Below, piece after piece: positions 9,674 to 20,383 of a DNA stretch of 64,000 nt (position 1 is its first letter; each line of letters begins with the position of its first letter). The stretch spans positions 16,966,010 through 17,030,009 of the forward strand of contig CM068315.1 in NCBI GenBank assembly GCA_034766995.1, written 5' to 3'. The notes below the pieces were generated by a model. That model made no database searches, had not been told where the DNA came from, and was given only the letters and a program-made list of their open reading frames with translations. This stretch comes from Acanthacorydalis orientalis. Lineage: Eukaryota; Arthropoda; Insecta; Megaloptera; Corydalidae. Position numbers and translations under genes: made by a program.

Positions 9674-10224
9674 TTAGGTTGGTAGGAAAATAATTGCGAT
9701 TTTTTTTCTGAATTCTAACCTTATTTTTTTCAATGAATATCATTTCATCGTGTTCATGTTAATATAATTTTAAAGTGGATTTTTTGATCTGTACTTTGGT
9801 AGCATCAGCCTTGATTTTATTAATCATTTTGCTTCAAATTGGGATATTAAATTAAAGATGGAAAAGAAGTAAATAAGAGTATTTTTTAGTCAAAACGGGT
9901 AGTAAAGGAGCAGAAACTGCTCGTAAACTAAACGATACTTTTAGTGTGAGTACTGTTAAGTAAAGTATGGTGCAATGGTCGTTCCAAAAATTTCATGCTG
10001 AGGGCGAGACCCATGAAGATGAAAAAGGTCTTGAGCGTCCTTCTTCAGTTCATAACGACCAACTGAAAGTGTTATTTGAATCAGAACCACACACAACAAT
10101 TCGTGAGCTTGCACAAAAGTTAGCAGTTTGTCATCCAACAGTTCTGAAGTAATTAAAATAACTAGAAAAATTAAAAAAGCTTAACAAATGGACACAAACT
10201 GCAATTTTTTTTCTACTAACCTAA
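9674..10224 (+). mobile_element. HTH-MITE copy 1: 551-bp non-autonomous mariner
   Basis: Ends are TTAGGTTGGTAGGAAAATAA at 9674 and its inverted partner finishing CTACTAACCTAA at 10224. These ends belong to the cecropia/Hsmar1-type mariners. Inside is only the N-terminal third of a transposase, starting with ATGGAAAAGAAG at 9858. The junction differs from other copies: this one keeps an extra AAGCTTAACAAATGG (10179-10192), present in the longer relative at 40567, before jumping to the 3' end. It therefore has a slightly different or independent deletion. Confidence 0.88.
9858..10152 (+). pseudogene. truncated mariner transposase N-terminus
   Basis: Stops lie early in the frame and near codon 35, with an open stretch at 9967-10152. 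The visible blocks are MVQWSFQKFHAEGETHEDEK, then RPSSVHNDQLKVLFESEP, then TTIRELAQKLAVCHPTVLK. These are the end of the first helix-turn-helix, the connecting GRPSS segment and the second helix-turn-helix of a paired-like mariner DNA-binding domain. No catalytic region follows. Confidence 0.8.
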
Positions 10225-11460
10225 TAGATTAATGTTTTTCGATACAAATGTATCTTCTATTTGAAATATTCTTTATATACAATATTTCTTTATACGAAAA
10301 GAAATCATTATTTTTCATTTGCCTATTTTTAATTTTGAATATAAATAGGTTATAATAAGCATTAATAACATAGATACAGCAATACCGGTAGACAGGTGTA
10401 AAATATTTTTAATTTTGAATGTAATGAAGTTTCAATAAGTTACAGATAAGTTTGATACAGCTGCATTTTCAATTTTTTTCCGTTTTGAAATGTATGTTGA
10501 GACACTAATCGTAGTAGTAGATCGAAATGTCAAGTCTCAGAAATAAAAAAGTCTTCAGTAGAAATACTCATAATTTGTCTTGTGTTGAGAATCTTACTGA
10601 AGATAATACATTGTGGTTTTATTACAGTCTAAACAGTAAACCAGAATCAGTGATCTGGAATAATATTCCTATAGTCTTGATTTAGCATTATGTGACTTTT
10701 ACCTACCTCCAAAATTGTAGGAAAATATCTACAAGATATTTTATGAATTGATATAGACTCTGAATAAGAGATCACGCGATGATAATGTTGAAATACTTTT
10801 TTACCACTAAGATTTAATACTTTAATTTTCTGCTATGATGAGTGTCTCGATATATGTCAATTTAAAAAAAAAACTGTATATGCACCTATATCAATCAATC
10901 TGTAAATTACAGAAACTTGATTAGATCCAAAATTAAAAATACTTTCTGACATCAAATAAATATATTGTAGAAGAAAAATACATTTAAAACCAAATTAAAT
11001 ATCACTTTGAATATAAGGAGCGTTGTAGTTTCCTTTATTTTTCTATCAAGTTAAATAGAATTTAAACAAGTTGTAACTGTAAATAAATGTTTAAAGTTAT
11101 TAAATTTCTCTTTCATTATTACATGTTCTCTTAATTTGTTTGTATTTGAACAATAACGAAATCTTTAACTGTAGAATACTCATACAAGTTACGATTTGTT
11201 TTGATTTATAATATTAGTCTCTTTCTTCTTATATCAAGTATTCCACTAAAAAAATTATATCAATAGATTGTTATAATTAAAGGAAATTCTATCTTCAGGT
11301 CGTTTATGTTTCATAACAAATTTATTTACTTAAAAATTAACTGTGTTTCATATAATATAAATCTACTTCATCTATGCGATTGAATGCACAGTTAAAAGTG
11401 TATTGCATTATTTTTTAAAAGTACATTTAATATAATATATGCTATTCTAAATAAAATAAT
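10225..11460. other. AT-rich stretch, nothing recognised
   Basis: No coding frame or transposon end found. Several poly-A/T-rich segments. Confidence 0.45.
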
Positions 11461-11467
11461 AAATACA

Positions 11468-11668
11468 TTATCCAGCTGAATGTAACACGTAACACTTATA
11501 AACTTTGAACTTTTTCTCTTCAGTTACACTGTAAACAATGTATCGAAAATCTTTTTTTATACATAAAGTATCTGAAATCTTAAATGGCTTCCAAATAAGA
11601 AAACAAACCTGTCTTATATTTAGCTTCTGAACCATTATGTATATTTCGCTGATTTTTGTGCCATTCAT
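11468..11668 (-). CDS. hypothetical short ORF (66 codons), doubtful
   Basis: This starts at an ATG (MNGTKISEIYIMVQKL...) and lies 20 bases downstream of the longer minus-strand frame 11689-12123. It contains a KKFKVYKCYVL-type basic end. It resembles no family I know and its composition is that of the surrounding AT-rich DNA. Random occurrence is the leading alternative. The reason to note it is the adjacent open frame on the same strand. Confidence 0.12.
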   Translation of the reverse strand: MNGTKISEIYIMVQKLNIRQVCFLIWKPFKISDTLCIKKDFRYIVYSVTEEKKFKVYKCYVLHSAG

Positions 11669-11688
11669 TTATGACCTTTTTTAAAAAG

Positions 11689-12123
11689 TTAATAATATGT
11701 TTTCATTTGATAAACTTCGAATGCAGCTACATTTTTAAAAAAAAATATTTCTGAACATCTCTGTTTTGATAACATACACCTTAGAATATATATGAACGTA
11801 CGGCACGATTGTAAATCTATTACCTTTACAATGTTCTCTGTATTGTTGACATAAGCTGTCAGTGATTCACACCTCGTCATTCTATTGAACTTGTTCTTCA
11901 ATAGAACTCCAATATAAAAGTTTCGTTTTTTGATACTATTTTTATATAAATTCTCTAATACTGTCAGTATTAAATTTAAAGAGTTCTTTATATTTTCTAC
12001 AGAAACTGTCTTGTCCAAGATCTCAGTAATATTTTTATAATAAATAAAGCTCAAATGTTGTAAAGAGATTAATTTTTTATATTGTTTGAGAACAATACAA
12101 TAAACAAATATACATATATACAA
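11689..12123 (-). CDS. hypothetical ORF, 144 codons, longest in the window
   Basis: This is the longest uninterrupted frame in the window, which is notable where TAA, TAG and TGA are very frequent. The first ~10 residues come from an adjoining TA-rich repeat, so a true start could lie further in. The middle reads KNITEILDKTVSVENIKNSL and later RCESLTAYVNNTENIVKVID, a mixed polar/hydrophobic pattern compatible with helices, without a signal peptide or recognised motif. It has a second open frame just downstream on the same strand. It might be a decayed or orphan gene, or chance. I do not assign a function. Confidence 0.2.
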   Translation of the reverse strand: MYICIFVYCIVLKQYKKLISLQHLSFIYYKNITEILDKTVSVENIKNSLNLILTVLENLYKNSIKKRNFYIGVLLKNKFNRMTRCESLTAYVNNTENIVKVIDLQSCRTFIYILRCMLSKQRCSEIFFFKNVAAFEVYQMKTYY

Positions 12124-12150
12124 ATATGTATATATATATATACAAATATG

Positions 12151-12193
<43 letters not shown>
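12110..12193. repeat. (TA)n / TACAAATATG compound repeat
   Basis: TA runs are interrupted by repeated ACAAATATGTATAT units, then pure TA. Confidence 0.92.
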
Positions 12194-12990
12194 TGATATT
12201 TAATTGAACAAGTTTATCTTATTTCAAATCAAGTACATCTTTTATTTATTTCACTCCCACTTTTTTTTAGTTAAATGATAATATTTTTATCAAATAAAAA
12301 TATGCAATAAAAACAATCGGAATTAAACTAGTATATAATCTCATATTTCATAGATGAAATTTTGTATTCATCATTTTTAACTATTCATTTTTTCAGATCA
12401 ATTATATACTATTTAATTAAATACACATAGTAGAAAATTCTGTTTCAATTGGAGCATTTAGGTCAATGATATTGCGAAATCATCACAAAGGTCAGACATT
12501 TTTAACAAGGAGTAACAATATATCTTTTTTTTAAATAAAAGACACCGATGTCAGTGAGAATTAATAGAATTTCTTCAATAAATTTATCAATGTCATTCGC
12601 AAGTATTTGAATATATTTCTGATATACAGAAGTCTTATTTTAAATGAGTATGTCGACTGAAAAAAAATAATATATATTTTTTCTTCTACACACCTTATAT
12701 TATATTTAAAATTTATTTAAATCTATTTAACAGTTATGTTTATACTAGTTCTATATAAAAAATCTGTACATAATATTCAATAATTGTATATTTGTTAATA
12801 AATTGAATTCAAAATTCATATTTTTTGTTTCACAAATTATTAATAAAAAGTTGAATAATACAGTTAAATTGAAGTATTGACGACAATATTCAGTAATTGA
12901 AAAACTACCGATAAGGTGATAATAAAGTTATAATTTGGAATATTTTAATTTCCTTGTATGGTACATACAGATTAATAAATTAGATTTTTA
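12194..12990. other. AT-rich stretch, nothing recognised
   Basis: Low-complexity AT-rich DNA. No gene or repeat ends identified. Confidence 0.45.
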
Positions 12991-12994
12991 TTAA

Positions 12995-13551
12995 CCCATT
13001 AAGCGCCGCTGTTGTGTATATACGACATTAATTTTAGATTTTTTTCTCTGCTAAAAATACTTTTTTAAACTTTTTTACACAACAGTAAACATTAATTCAA
13101 TAGCAATAGAACTACATTATTACTTTTTTCGATTTTTACGAAAGTGAGAAAAGAGGGCAATAGATGTAGATTTTGCAAGAGTCAAACCAAATATATATAT
13201 ATATATATACATATGTGTGTGTGTGTGTATGTGTGTGCACATGTGTAAAAAGTACAACGTTTTTCTCCACCCAAAGTGTTTTAGCAACTATCACGGAATT
13301 TGATTTGAATTTTAATAAAATAAATGAATTTAAAATTTTAAACAGACTAGTTTTTAGTCACTATCGAAATATGTTTTTGATAATGCTAACATTAATCGCC
13401 GCTGTTATGTATACAAAACATCTCACTGTGGAAAACATTTTTTTTTAAATTTTGTCTTTCTAATGCCAAATTAATTAGAATGAACCTAGAACCAAACCAT
13501 ATTAAGCGTGTTCGAAAATTCCTACGAATTTTAGTAACGGCGTTTAATAGA
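12995..13551. mobile_element. piggyBac-like MITE between TTAA sites
   Basis: The element is flanked by TTAA at 12991-12994 and 13552-13555. The left end is CCCATTAAGCGCCGCT. The right end, read inward on the opposite strand, is TCTATTAAACGCCGTT, giving 16-base inverted repeats that differ at four positions. A sub-terminal relative of the left end (TTAATCGCCGCTGTTATGTA) occurs at 13393. TTAA duplications and ends starting near CCC are typical of piggyBac transposons. There is no transposase, so it would be non-autonomous. It encloses a TA/TG microsatellite at 13191. Confidence 0.5.
13191..13245. repeat. (TA)n(TG)n microsatellite inside the piggyBac-like element
   Basis: TA units are followed by TG units with CA/TG interruptions. 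It makes the YIYIYTYVCVCVC peptide seen in one frame, which is not a gene. Confidence 0.93.
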
Positions 13552-13555
13552 TTAA

Positions 13556-14086
13556 TTAAAACGATACCTATATTTAATAAAGAGGTATTTAAAGAAAGTA
13601 ACAGTATTGAGGAATTAAGTATTTCTTATATATCATTATTTTTGTTTTTCTTTTTAATACATAATTTAATTTTTATTTGTAATAATAATAATAATACACT
13701 TACTTTGGATAAATCAGTCTAGTGATAAAAGTTTATTTAGAAATAAAGCTTGCTACTTCTCGCATATTTCCCTCTGTAGTCTCTCGATAAAGGCATTTTC
13801 AAAACAAGGAAATGTTTTTAGAATGCAGGTTTGTTTTTCATTCTACAATTTTTTCTCTTTATTGAAAATACAATAATTATTCACATCTTTTGATATCTTT
13901 TTGCTTTAATTTTTACCCTGTGATCATTTTTATGAATTGAAGTCAAAGCTACTTATTTATAATTAAATTAATTAATAAATGCTACACGAGTATTTTTAAT
14001 ATATTAACATCGATAAATAATTTAATGCTATTAGATAATAAAATAATGTTTTTTTTGACAAAAAGAATATAAGAATGATTTTAGAA

Positions 14087-14090
<4 letters not shown>
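13556..14090. other. AT-rich stretch with an (AAT)n run
   Basis: (AATAAT)n at about 13680-13697. No coding or transposon feature recognised. Confidence 0.45.

Positions 14091-14163
<73 letters not shown>
14091..14163. repeat. (TA)n microsatellite
   Basis: About 36 uninterrupted TA units. Confidence 0.96.
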
Positions 14164-14165
<2 letters not shown>

Positions 14166-14284
14166 GTGTGTTTATGTGTTTTTATGCTGTATATTCTTTT
14201 CCGTACATCTGTGTATACATTCTATTTTTAGCCATTTATTGTGTCGAAATAAATTTTGAACAAACATATTAATAGCATTTTTTC

Positions 14285-14500
14285 GCAGAAAATACTCGCA
14301 AGTGCTTGGAAGCGAGTGAAGTGTAAGTAATTGTTATAATTATCTGATCGTTTTCCATGATGCAGGCGATTGAACTTTGATCTTCATGTGTGAGGAATTT
14401 TTGATGAAGCTAAAAGTTTTCATGGTCTCGGGCACGATTTTGTAATAAAGATTGATTGGGTCATGAAGTGTTCTTCGAACGACTGTCATTAATTTCAGTG
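14285..14500. other. complex-sequence island, possible regulatory element
   Basis: Higher-complexity sequence in an AT-rich area, with GAAGTGTAAGTAATTG (donor-like) at about 14319 and TGATGCAGGCGATTGAAC near 14358. No protein-like frame. Could be conserved non-coding DNA. Confidence 0.2.
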
Positions 14501-16385
14501 TTTTGTAGTGATTAAAAATCTTAAAACATTAAATCTTACGGAAAAAAACAACGCACTGACGTTCAGTACAAACGAAACATAATTATTGCAATTTTATTAT
14601 CTTCTCCGGCAATCATATTATATGTTTAATATAATTATGAAATAAACGATTAAATCGTAAGTTAATTACGTTTCGACTTTTTATGACATTACACCAGAGA
14701 GCTCGTGAAATGGAAATTATTTTTATTATTATTTTTTTTTAAATGATGACCATAAAATGTTTATATATTTCGAATCGTTACCGATTCACTATTTCGGCCT
14801 GTAATGTATAGAATTAACGCCGTCCGTAACCACAATTAAAAATGATGTATTATAATTTTACGACTATAAATTCCTACCAAACAAAATCACATACAAAGCC
14901 GTATGCGTAGCAATTTATCTAATCATCTCATCTAAGCATATAATTAATTTAATTGGCTAAATATTATTTTCATTGTAAAACTTCTCTATAATGTAACGAA
15001 ACAAAGATCGGAATGCGTGTTTCCATCGACGATTCTGCAGAATAAAACGCTTTAACACAAAACGTACGCTCCAGTTAGTAATTATTCTATTTAGATTCTC
15101 AATACGTTGTACTATTTGACACTTGACCAACACGAAAATCCACACAAAAAATATTTGTACGTGATTTGTTATTAAAATAACTGACTGTTAAATCGTATAT
15201 GAGCAACAGAATCTCAAACGAAACGCCCATCGTGGAGACTATAAAATAATTCTATGGACTATACGTGTTAATAACACTCTTAAAATATGCCAGAGCTGCC
15301 ACATTCATCTCTCAAACCTGACAACAACCAATAATTATATAAGTTGAAAAACCTACATTGGTAGCCACTAAATGTAACCTTGACGCAAACAAGCGAACAA
15401 TAAACATAGTTCGTCTTGTATGAAATAAACACTGCTGATATATTTTTTGATCCGTTCAGATATATAATATGTGAACATAAAAAGTCAACACCGGCCGACG
15501 AGCATCTTGTTGAAAGTAAAATTGTTTTCATTTTCTGCAAAACGTGGTGCAATTTTTTTTTATAGAACGTCAAACACACACGCACCTGCTAATATTCTTA
15601 CTGAAATCATTTTTGTTCGATCATTTCAGTATGTATTACATGTTAGATCTTCATAAATGTTTTTTTTTTATTATTAAGAACTACAAATATTTAAAATCCA
15701 TTAAAAATAAATTCACTATTTTATAAATATACAATTATATTTACATTCAGATCATTTCAGAATATAAAATGTGTTTTTTATAAATTACAAGAAATTTATA
15801 TCAATTACCTGAACTTAAATATATTTCCATTCTAAATAAAAACAATTATTAAAACTTTATTTTCACGTGTTTATACAATATTACGTTTTTAATTTTCATA
15901 AATAATTAATCAATACGAATTTACTACTAGAAATTATAACAATATAAAACGTTAATATAAATATCGAACTGTGTTTCGACTGTACAGTCACGTTGTAACA
16001 TCGACTTGTTCGAAAAGTTTGATTTAGTGTTTCAAGACTTTTTTGATTAATGATCATTTCCGTTTCAATGATACGCTTAGGAAATAAACAACCGTTTGTC
16101 GATTTGACACAATTTGTATGTTAAACGTTCGAAATAGATCTCTGATACTTGCTTATTGTAAGGAACGAAACGCTCCATAGACAGTAATAGTTTCAACAAT
16201 TCTCAAGCACATATAATGTTCGTCCGACCATCCATCCATTCATTCATCATAAATCATTTGTATCGCTCGATATGAATTCTGAGAATGTTCCTTGATTCGG
16301 AACAAAAATCGAAATAATTTGAGAATATTTCAGCATGTTACATTATTAAATAGTATACGCCAACCGTACTCTACTAACAAAATAT
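14501..16385. other. unassigned AT-rich stretch
   Basis: Several frames of about 60 to 100 codons on both strands (for example 15280-15585 minus) overlap each other and resemble nothing known. A CCATCCATCCATTCATTCATC-like tetranucleotide patch lies near 16228. No confident feature. Confidence 0.35.
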
Positions 16386-16417
16386 ACACACATCTACATA
16401 CATACACACATACATCA

Positions 16418-16460
<43 letters not shown>

Positions 16461-16476
16461 CATGTATATATGTAGA
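16386..16476. repeat. (CA)/(TA)n microsatellite
   Basis: Short CATACACACATA units, then about 18 TA units, then ATGTATATATG. Confidence 0.93.
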
Positions 16477-16589
16477 TTAATAAATTCTGTGATAAAACAT
16501 TCTGTTAGTCAGATTTTCATATATCAAAGGTTCTATTCAAAACAATGGATTCCTGTTTATAATTTCTGAGAATGTTTTTAATCATCTCC

Positions 16590-16760
16590 GTCGTCATCTG
16601 TCGGCATATCGTATTGCTTTTAATTACAACAATTAACATATCTGTAGTCCCGGGGGTAGATAATGACCGGAAACCGAACGACTGTTTTCCCGTTTCGTCG
16701 CCATTTTATTCCCGTTCTGTTGCAATATTCGCCCTCGTGTCCAACGTCGAATAATATAAT
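16590..16760. other. GC-richer island, possible regulatory element
   Basis: Contains CCCGGGGGTAG, GACCGGAAACCGAACGAC and CCCGTTTCGTCGCC within AT-rich surroundings. A 60-codon frame across it has no recognised family. Possible conserved non-coding DNA. Confidence 0.2.
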
Positions 16761-17208
16761 TATACCTTCGTTTGCCATTCTTTGGCCATATTTACGGAAT
16801 ACAGATTAAAAAGGATCATTTTATATTTCTGGTAATTTTTACTTATTATCGACAGTTAACCATATTACTTTTGTACCTTAATGAAAGGACAAGTAAATTA
16901 AAACGTGATAAGTGTGCTTGATAATAGATGATGTATTTTTTTGTGTGTTATAATTTTGTTGATCTTTGTATTTCAGTGACGGAGTTTGTGTACAAAAAAA
17001 TGAACACGAAAGTCTAGATAGAGGTATGATTTTTTTTCTTTGAATGGGGACTCAGCTCAAAACGATAAATATTTTGATTTAGGTATTATTTTTATAATAT
17101 AGAGAATAAAATAAAAAAATCTAAAATCATTAAACAATATTTTTATATTTTTATTTGAAAAAATTTTACTTATTTTATTTATTAACTAATTTGACATGAT
17201 GCACACGT

Positions 17209-17913
17209 ACCTCTCTATTTACACTGTACTCGAATTGTATGATTTCTGTCTAATACGGTTGAAGTAATGTGGTAAAATTTCCTTTTACACGGCACTATTT
17301 CAGTTTAACACGGTCACAGAATTACAAAAAAATTGTTTTAAAAAACTTTCGCACTCATTTAAAAAAGCTCTCTATTTACACTTATCTGCAAAATAATAAG
17401 CACACACACTACTCTAAAGAGTTACTTCCTTGCTCTCAACTTTGCATTTTTTCTTCTGAAGTAACGGCATCAATTCGAGATAACAACAGCACAAATGCTA
17501 TATAACATAAGTCAGCGAAAATGTTCAATAACATCAACAAGAATATTTTAACAATCATCATCTTCAAATCAAACAATTAAATTTTCAGGAAGCAAAGAAT
17601 GGTTCGAAAATTTTAAAAGTAGGTATCCTTACACAATTTTAAAATAAAAGGAAAAAATGAATCAGCTAATGAGAAAGCTGCTAAAGAGTAGCGAAAAGAG
17701 ATACGCAAAATAATTGAAGAAGGTCCTTATACTCGAATTAATGTATAAAATATATTATCTAGTTTTATTAAAAATAAATAATATTGTCGCATTGCGGATT
17801 TGTAAAACTTTTCTCTCAGTTTTAATATGAGATGAGAACTCGAATTGCACGATTTCGATTTACACGGTACTTTCGAGGACCCAATCTATCGTGTCAATCA
17901 AGGGTTAGGTGTA
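17209..17913 (+). mobile_element. Tigger/pogo-type transposon relic
   Basis: TA-flanked ends: TACCTCTCTATTTACACTGT from 17209, and on the right GTGTCAATCAAGGGTTAGGTG ending in TA at 17913, whose reverse complement starts CACCTAACCCTTGATTGACA. Both ends also contain a CTCGAATTGYAYGATTTC sub-terminal motif followed by YACGGT, as in insect Tigger/pogo elements. The interior holds a recognisable fragment of a JRK/Tigger transposase. At ~705 bp it is a heavily deleted, non-autonomous relic. Confidence 0.7.
17586..17750 (+). pseudogene. Tigger-family transposase fragment
   Basis: One frame reads GSKEWFENFKSR (17589-17624), the WF..F..R motif of the CENP-B-type helix-turn-helix of Tigger/jerky proteins. 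After a gap, in other frames, come ESANEKAAKE and EIRKIIEEGPYT, matching the segment before the catalytic domain in Tigger proteins (EA...E...KIIEEGGYT..Q.FN). The following FNxDET catalytic motif is missing. Stops and frame changes make it a pseudogene. Confidence 0.75.
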
Positions 17914-20151
17914 TTGTTAAATTAAAAACAATATTTATTTAATTAAAAGATCCTTTCATAATCACATTTACATATAAAAATATGTTCGATAAAATAATAT
18001 TGCATCTTTATATAAATAACAAAAAAAGAATAAAATGAACAGTTCATACTATAAAATAATTGTTCAAGCACACAGAATGATAATTTTAAACTACCACAAC
18101 GATTAACATTATGATTAACAATTTTATATTTACTTTCAGTTAATGAAAGTCTATATTGTTTACTAATTTGTCATGAATACTAGTTGAAAATAAAAATATA
18201 TATGTATAAGAAACAATATATAAATCTTTTCTATAATATTATTATATTATCATCGATCAAAAAAAAATAAACAAATCATATATGATATTTACATTATAAA
18301 AATCCTGTAAATAAATTCTTTTCAAAACGGATAAGATTAAATAAAGTAATGAATTGTTAGAGAAATGGTAATTTTGATTGATCGATTATTTAAGCCATTA
18401 ACGCTGGAATAAAAAGAATTAAGGAATCCTCTTAAAACTCAGTTGAATTCACCCCTTCGTAGACAAATGTTCAAAGCATTTAAAATTCATTACTGCTTTT
18501 TGAAGGGAGTACTGCGTGAAATATAAGAATCAGTGAACTGTTAAAATTTTAATCGAATAGTTTACTGTTGAAGATCACACATAAATTAAATAAGAGATTT
18601 ACTGTACAACAGTGATGTTCTTTATTACACTGTAATGTTTTTTTGATATCAAATTATGTAAATATTGCAATATTTTAATATGAAATCGTGTTAGGGTTGT
18701 ATTATGTTTTAGAAAGTAAGTTTGTTCAAGTATCAACTATGTTTTTTACATATATAGATCCACTAAAATTTTATCTCGAATCCCGATAATAATCTAAGTA
18801 TATACAACACTTATAATAATTGTGAATATACAGCGAATTTAGTCAGAATGGAATATGGTTTTAATTTTTTAGATTTTCTTCCGTTATCCATTTTTAAACA
18901 CTTTCCCTAAAGAAGTCAGTTGTTTTAGTAAGCAGAAATCTAGTTAATTCAAAGTACTAATGCCTCCAATTATAAAAATGACTGAACATTCAACAACCAA
19001 GTTTTTATAATTTTCTAAATTAATTTTTACTATTAATCATTCGGTCTATAAAAATAAGTTGTTGTTTTATTAAATTCATCTCATACTGGATATCACTTGA
19101 TTGGTTTAAAAATGAAAATTAGTTTTTTACAAGATTTATTTTAACATACTGTATATTTTTAATAACTTTTTTATATGTTAAATAATTTTATTCTTAATTC
19201 TAAGAAATTAATAAGTATTTATTTATATTTTTTAGGATCATTACTATTTTTGAATTTAATTATATGATTCCTATGGCATGCTTATTAATAAAAAAAGTAA
19301 TGATAGCAGCTAGGTACGTTTCAGAATTACTATAGATTTATTTTATTTCGTAAAAGTCACGCCACTGTATGCGAATAACAAGAATTCGCTTAACCATCAT
19401 TCTGCGCCAACCATGTCTTCTCTACTAAACAGACTGACGTAGTGGTTGGCCAACACAGTAATGACTGGTTGGGCAGTAATTTACTGCGTTACCTTTCGGC
19501 ACCTGCCTTGCATTCAGACCTAGTTAGCCTGGATCTGGCTCTCGTAATAACACCTTTTCTTATCTACGAATCACATCGTTTTGTCTCTTTCTCTAAAACA
19601 TTTCATGCCTCCGTCAGAATATTTATTTAGATCGAACAGCACATTTTTTTATACTTGAAAATGTTGAACACGGATGAAACCCATACCTATTGAGATAATA
19701 CCAAGTTAGTGTATCAGAATTTAAGGGATGATCTAGCGATAGATATTTATATCAAGTTACTTATTTCAGCACTCGTTTAAAAGATAATTGTCTGTAGTTA
19801 AAAGCAACGATCGTTCTCCGAAAATGTACATTGATTGCATTTTAAACGTTCTTGGAAAAAATTAATATGTCAGGATTTTTAAGGACGTTGTTGTATTTCT
19901 ATCTTATTAATAATTGTGGACTGTTTATAATAACTGTTATTTTTTTAAGTCGTGTGCAAAAAGTACTATAATAAATATAATTTTCATTATTTAACTAAAC
20001 AAATTTTCATTAAATATTAAATATAATAATTTTTATTAATATTTTCAAACACAAAGTTAATAAAAACACATAATAAATAACCATACATGACGAAGATACA
20101 ACAGTACGAATTTCCAGGTTTGAATTCGCAAGTCTCTGATAATTAATTCAT

Positions 20152-20153
<2 letters not shown>
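17914..20153. other. AT-rich stretch with one more complex patch
   Basis: Mostly featureless AT-rich DNA. The segment 19360-19640 is more complex (GCGCCAACCATGTCTTC, TGGTTGGCCAACACAG, TGCGTTACCTTTCGGCACC) and could be a conserved element or decayed exon. Its 62-codon frame has no known relative. Confidence 0.35.
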
Positions 20154-20154
<1 letters not shown>

Positions 20155-20196
<42 letters not shown>

Positions 20197-20209
20197 TATA
20201 TATATATAA
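20155..20209. repeat. (TA)n microsatellite
   Basis: TA array with one TAAATA interruption. Confidence 0.95.
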
Positions 20210-20319
20210 GATAATTTCCGGTATAATACTGTTATTCAAATAGGAAAAAATACTTCACAATTTTTGCTATGAGTAGGATTAGTTTACATCATATTTCGTT
20301 TATGTTTCATTAGATAATA

Positions 20320-20320
20320 A

Positions 20321-20365
<45 letters not shown>

Positions 20366-20383
20366 ATATTATATATATATATA
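20320..20383. repeat. (TA)n microsatellite
   Basis: TA array with TAAATA and TTGTATAT interruptions, about 110 bases after the previous array. Confidence 0.94.
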
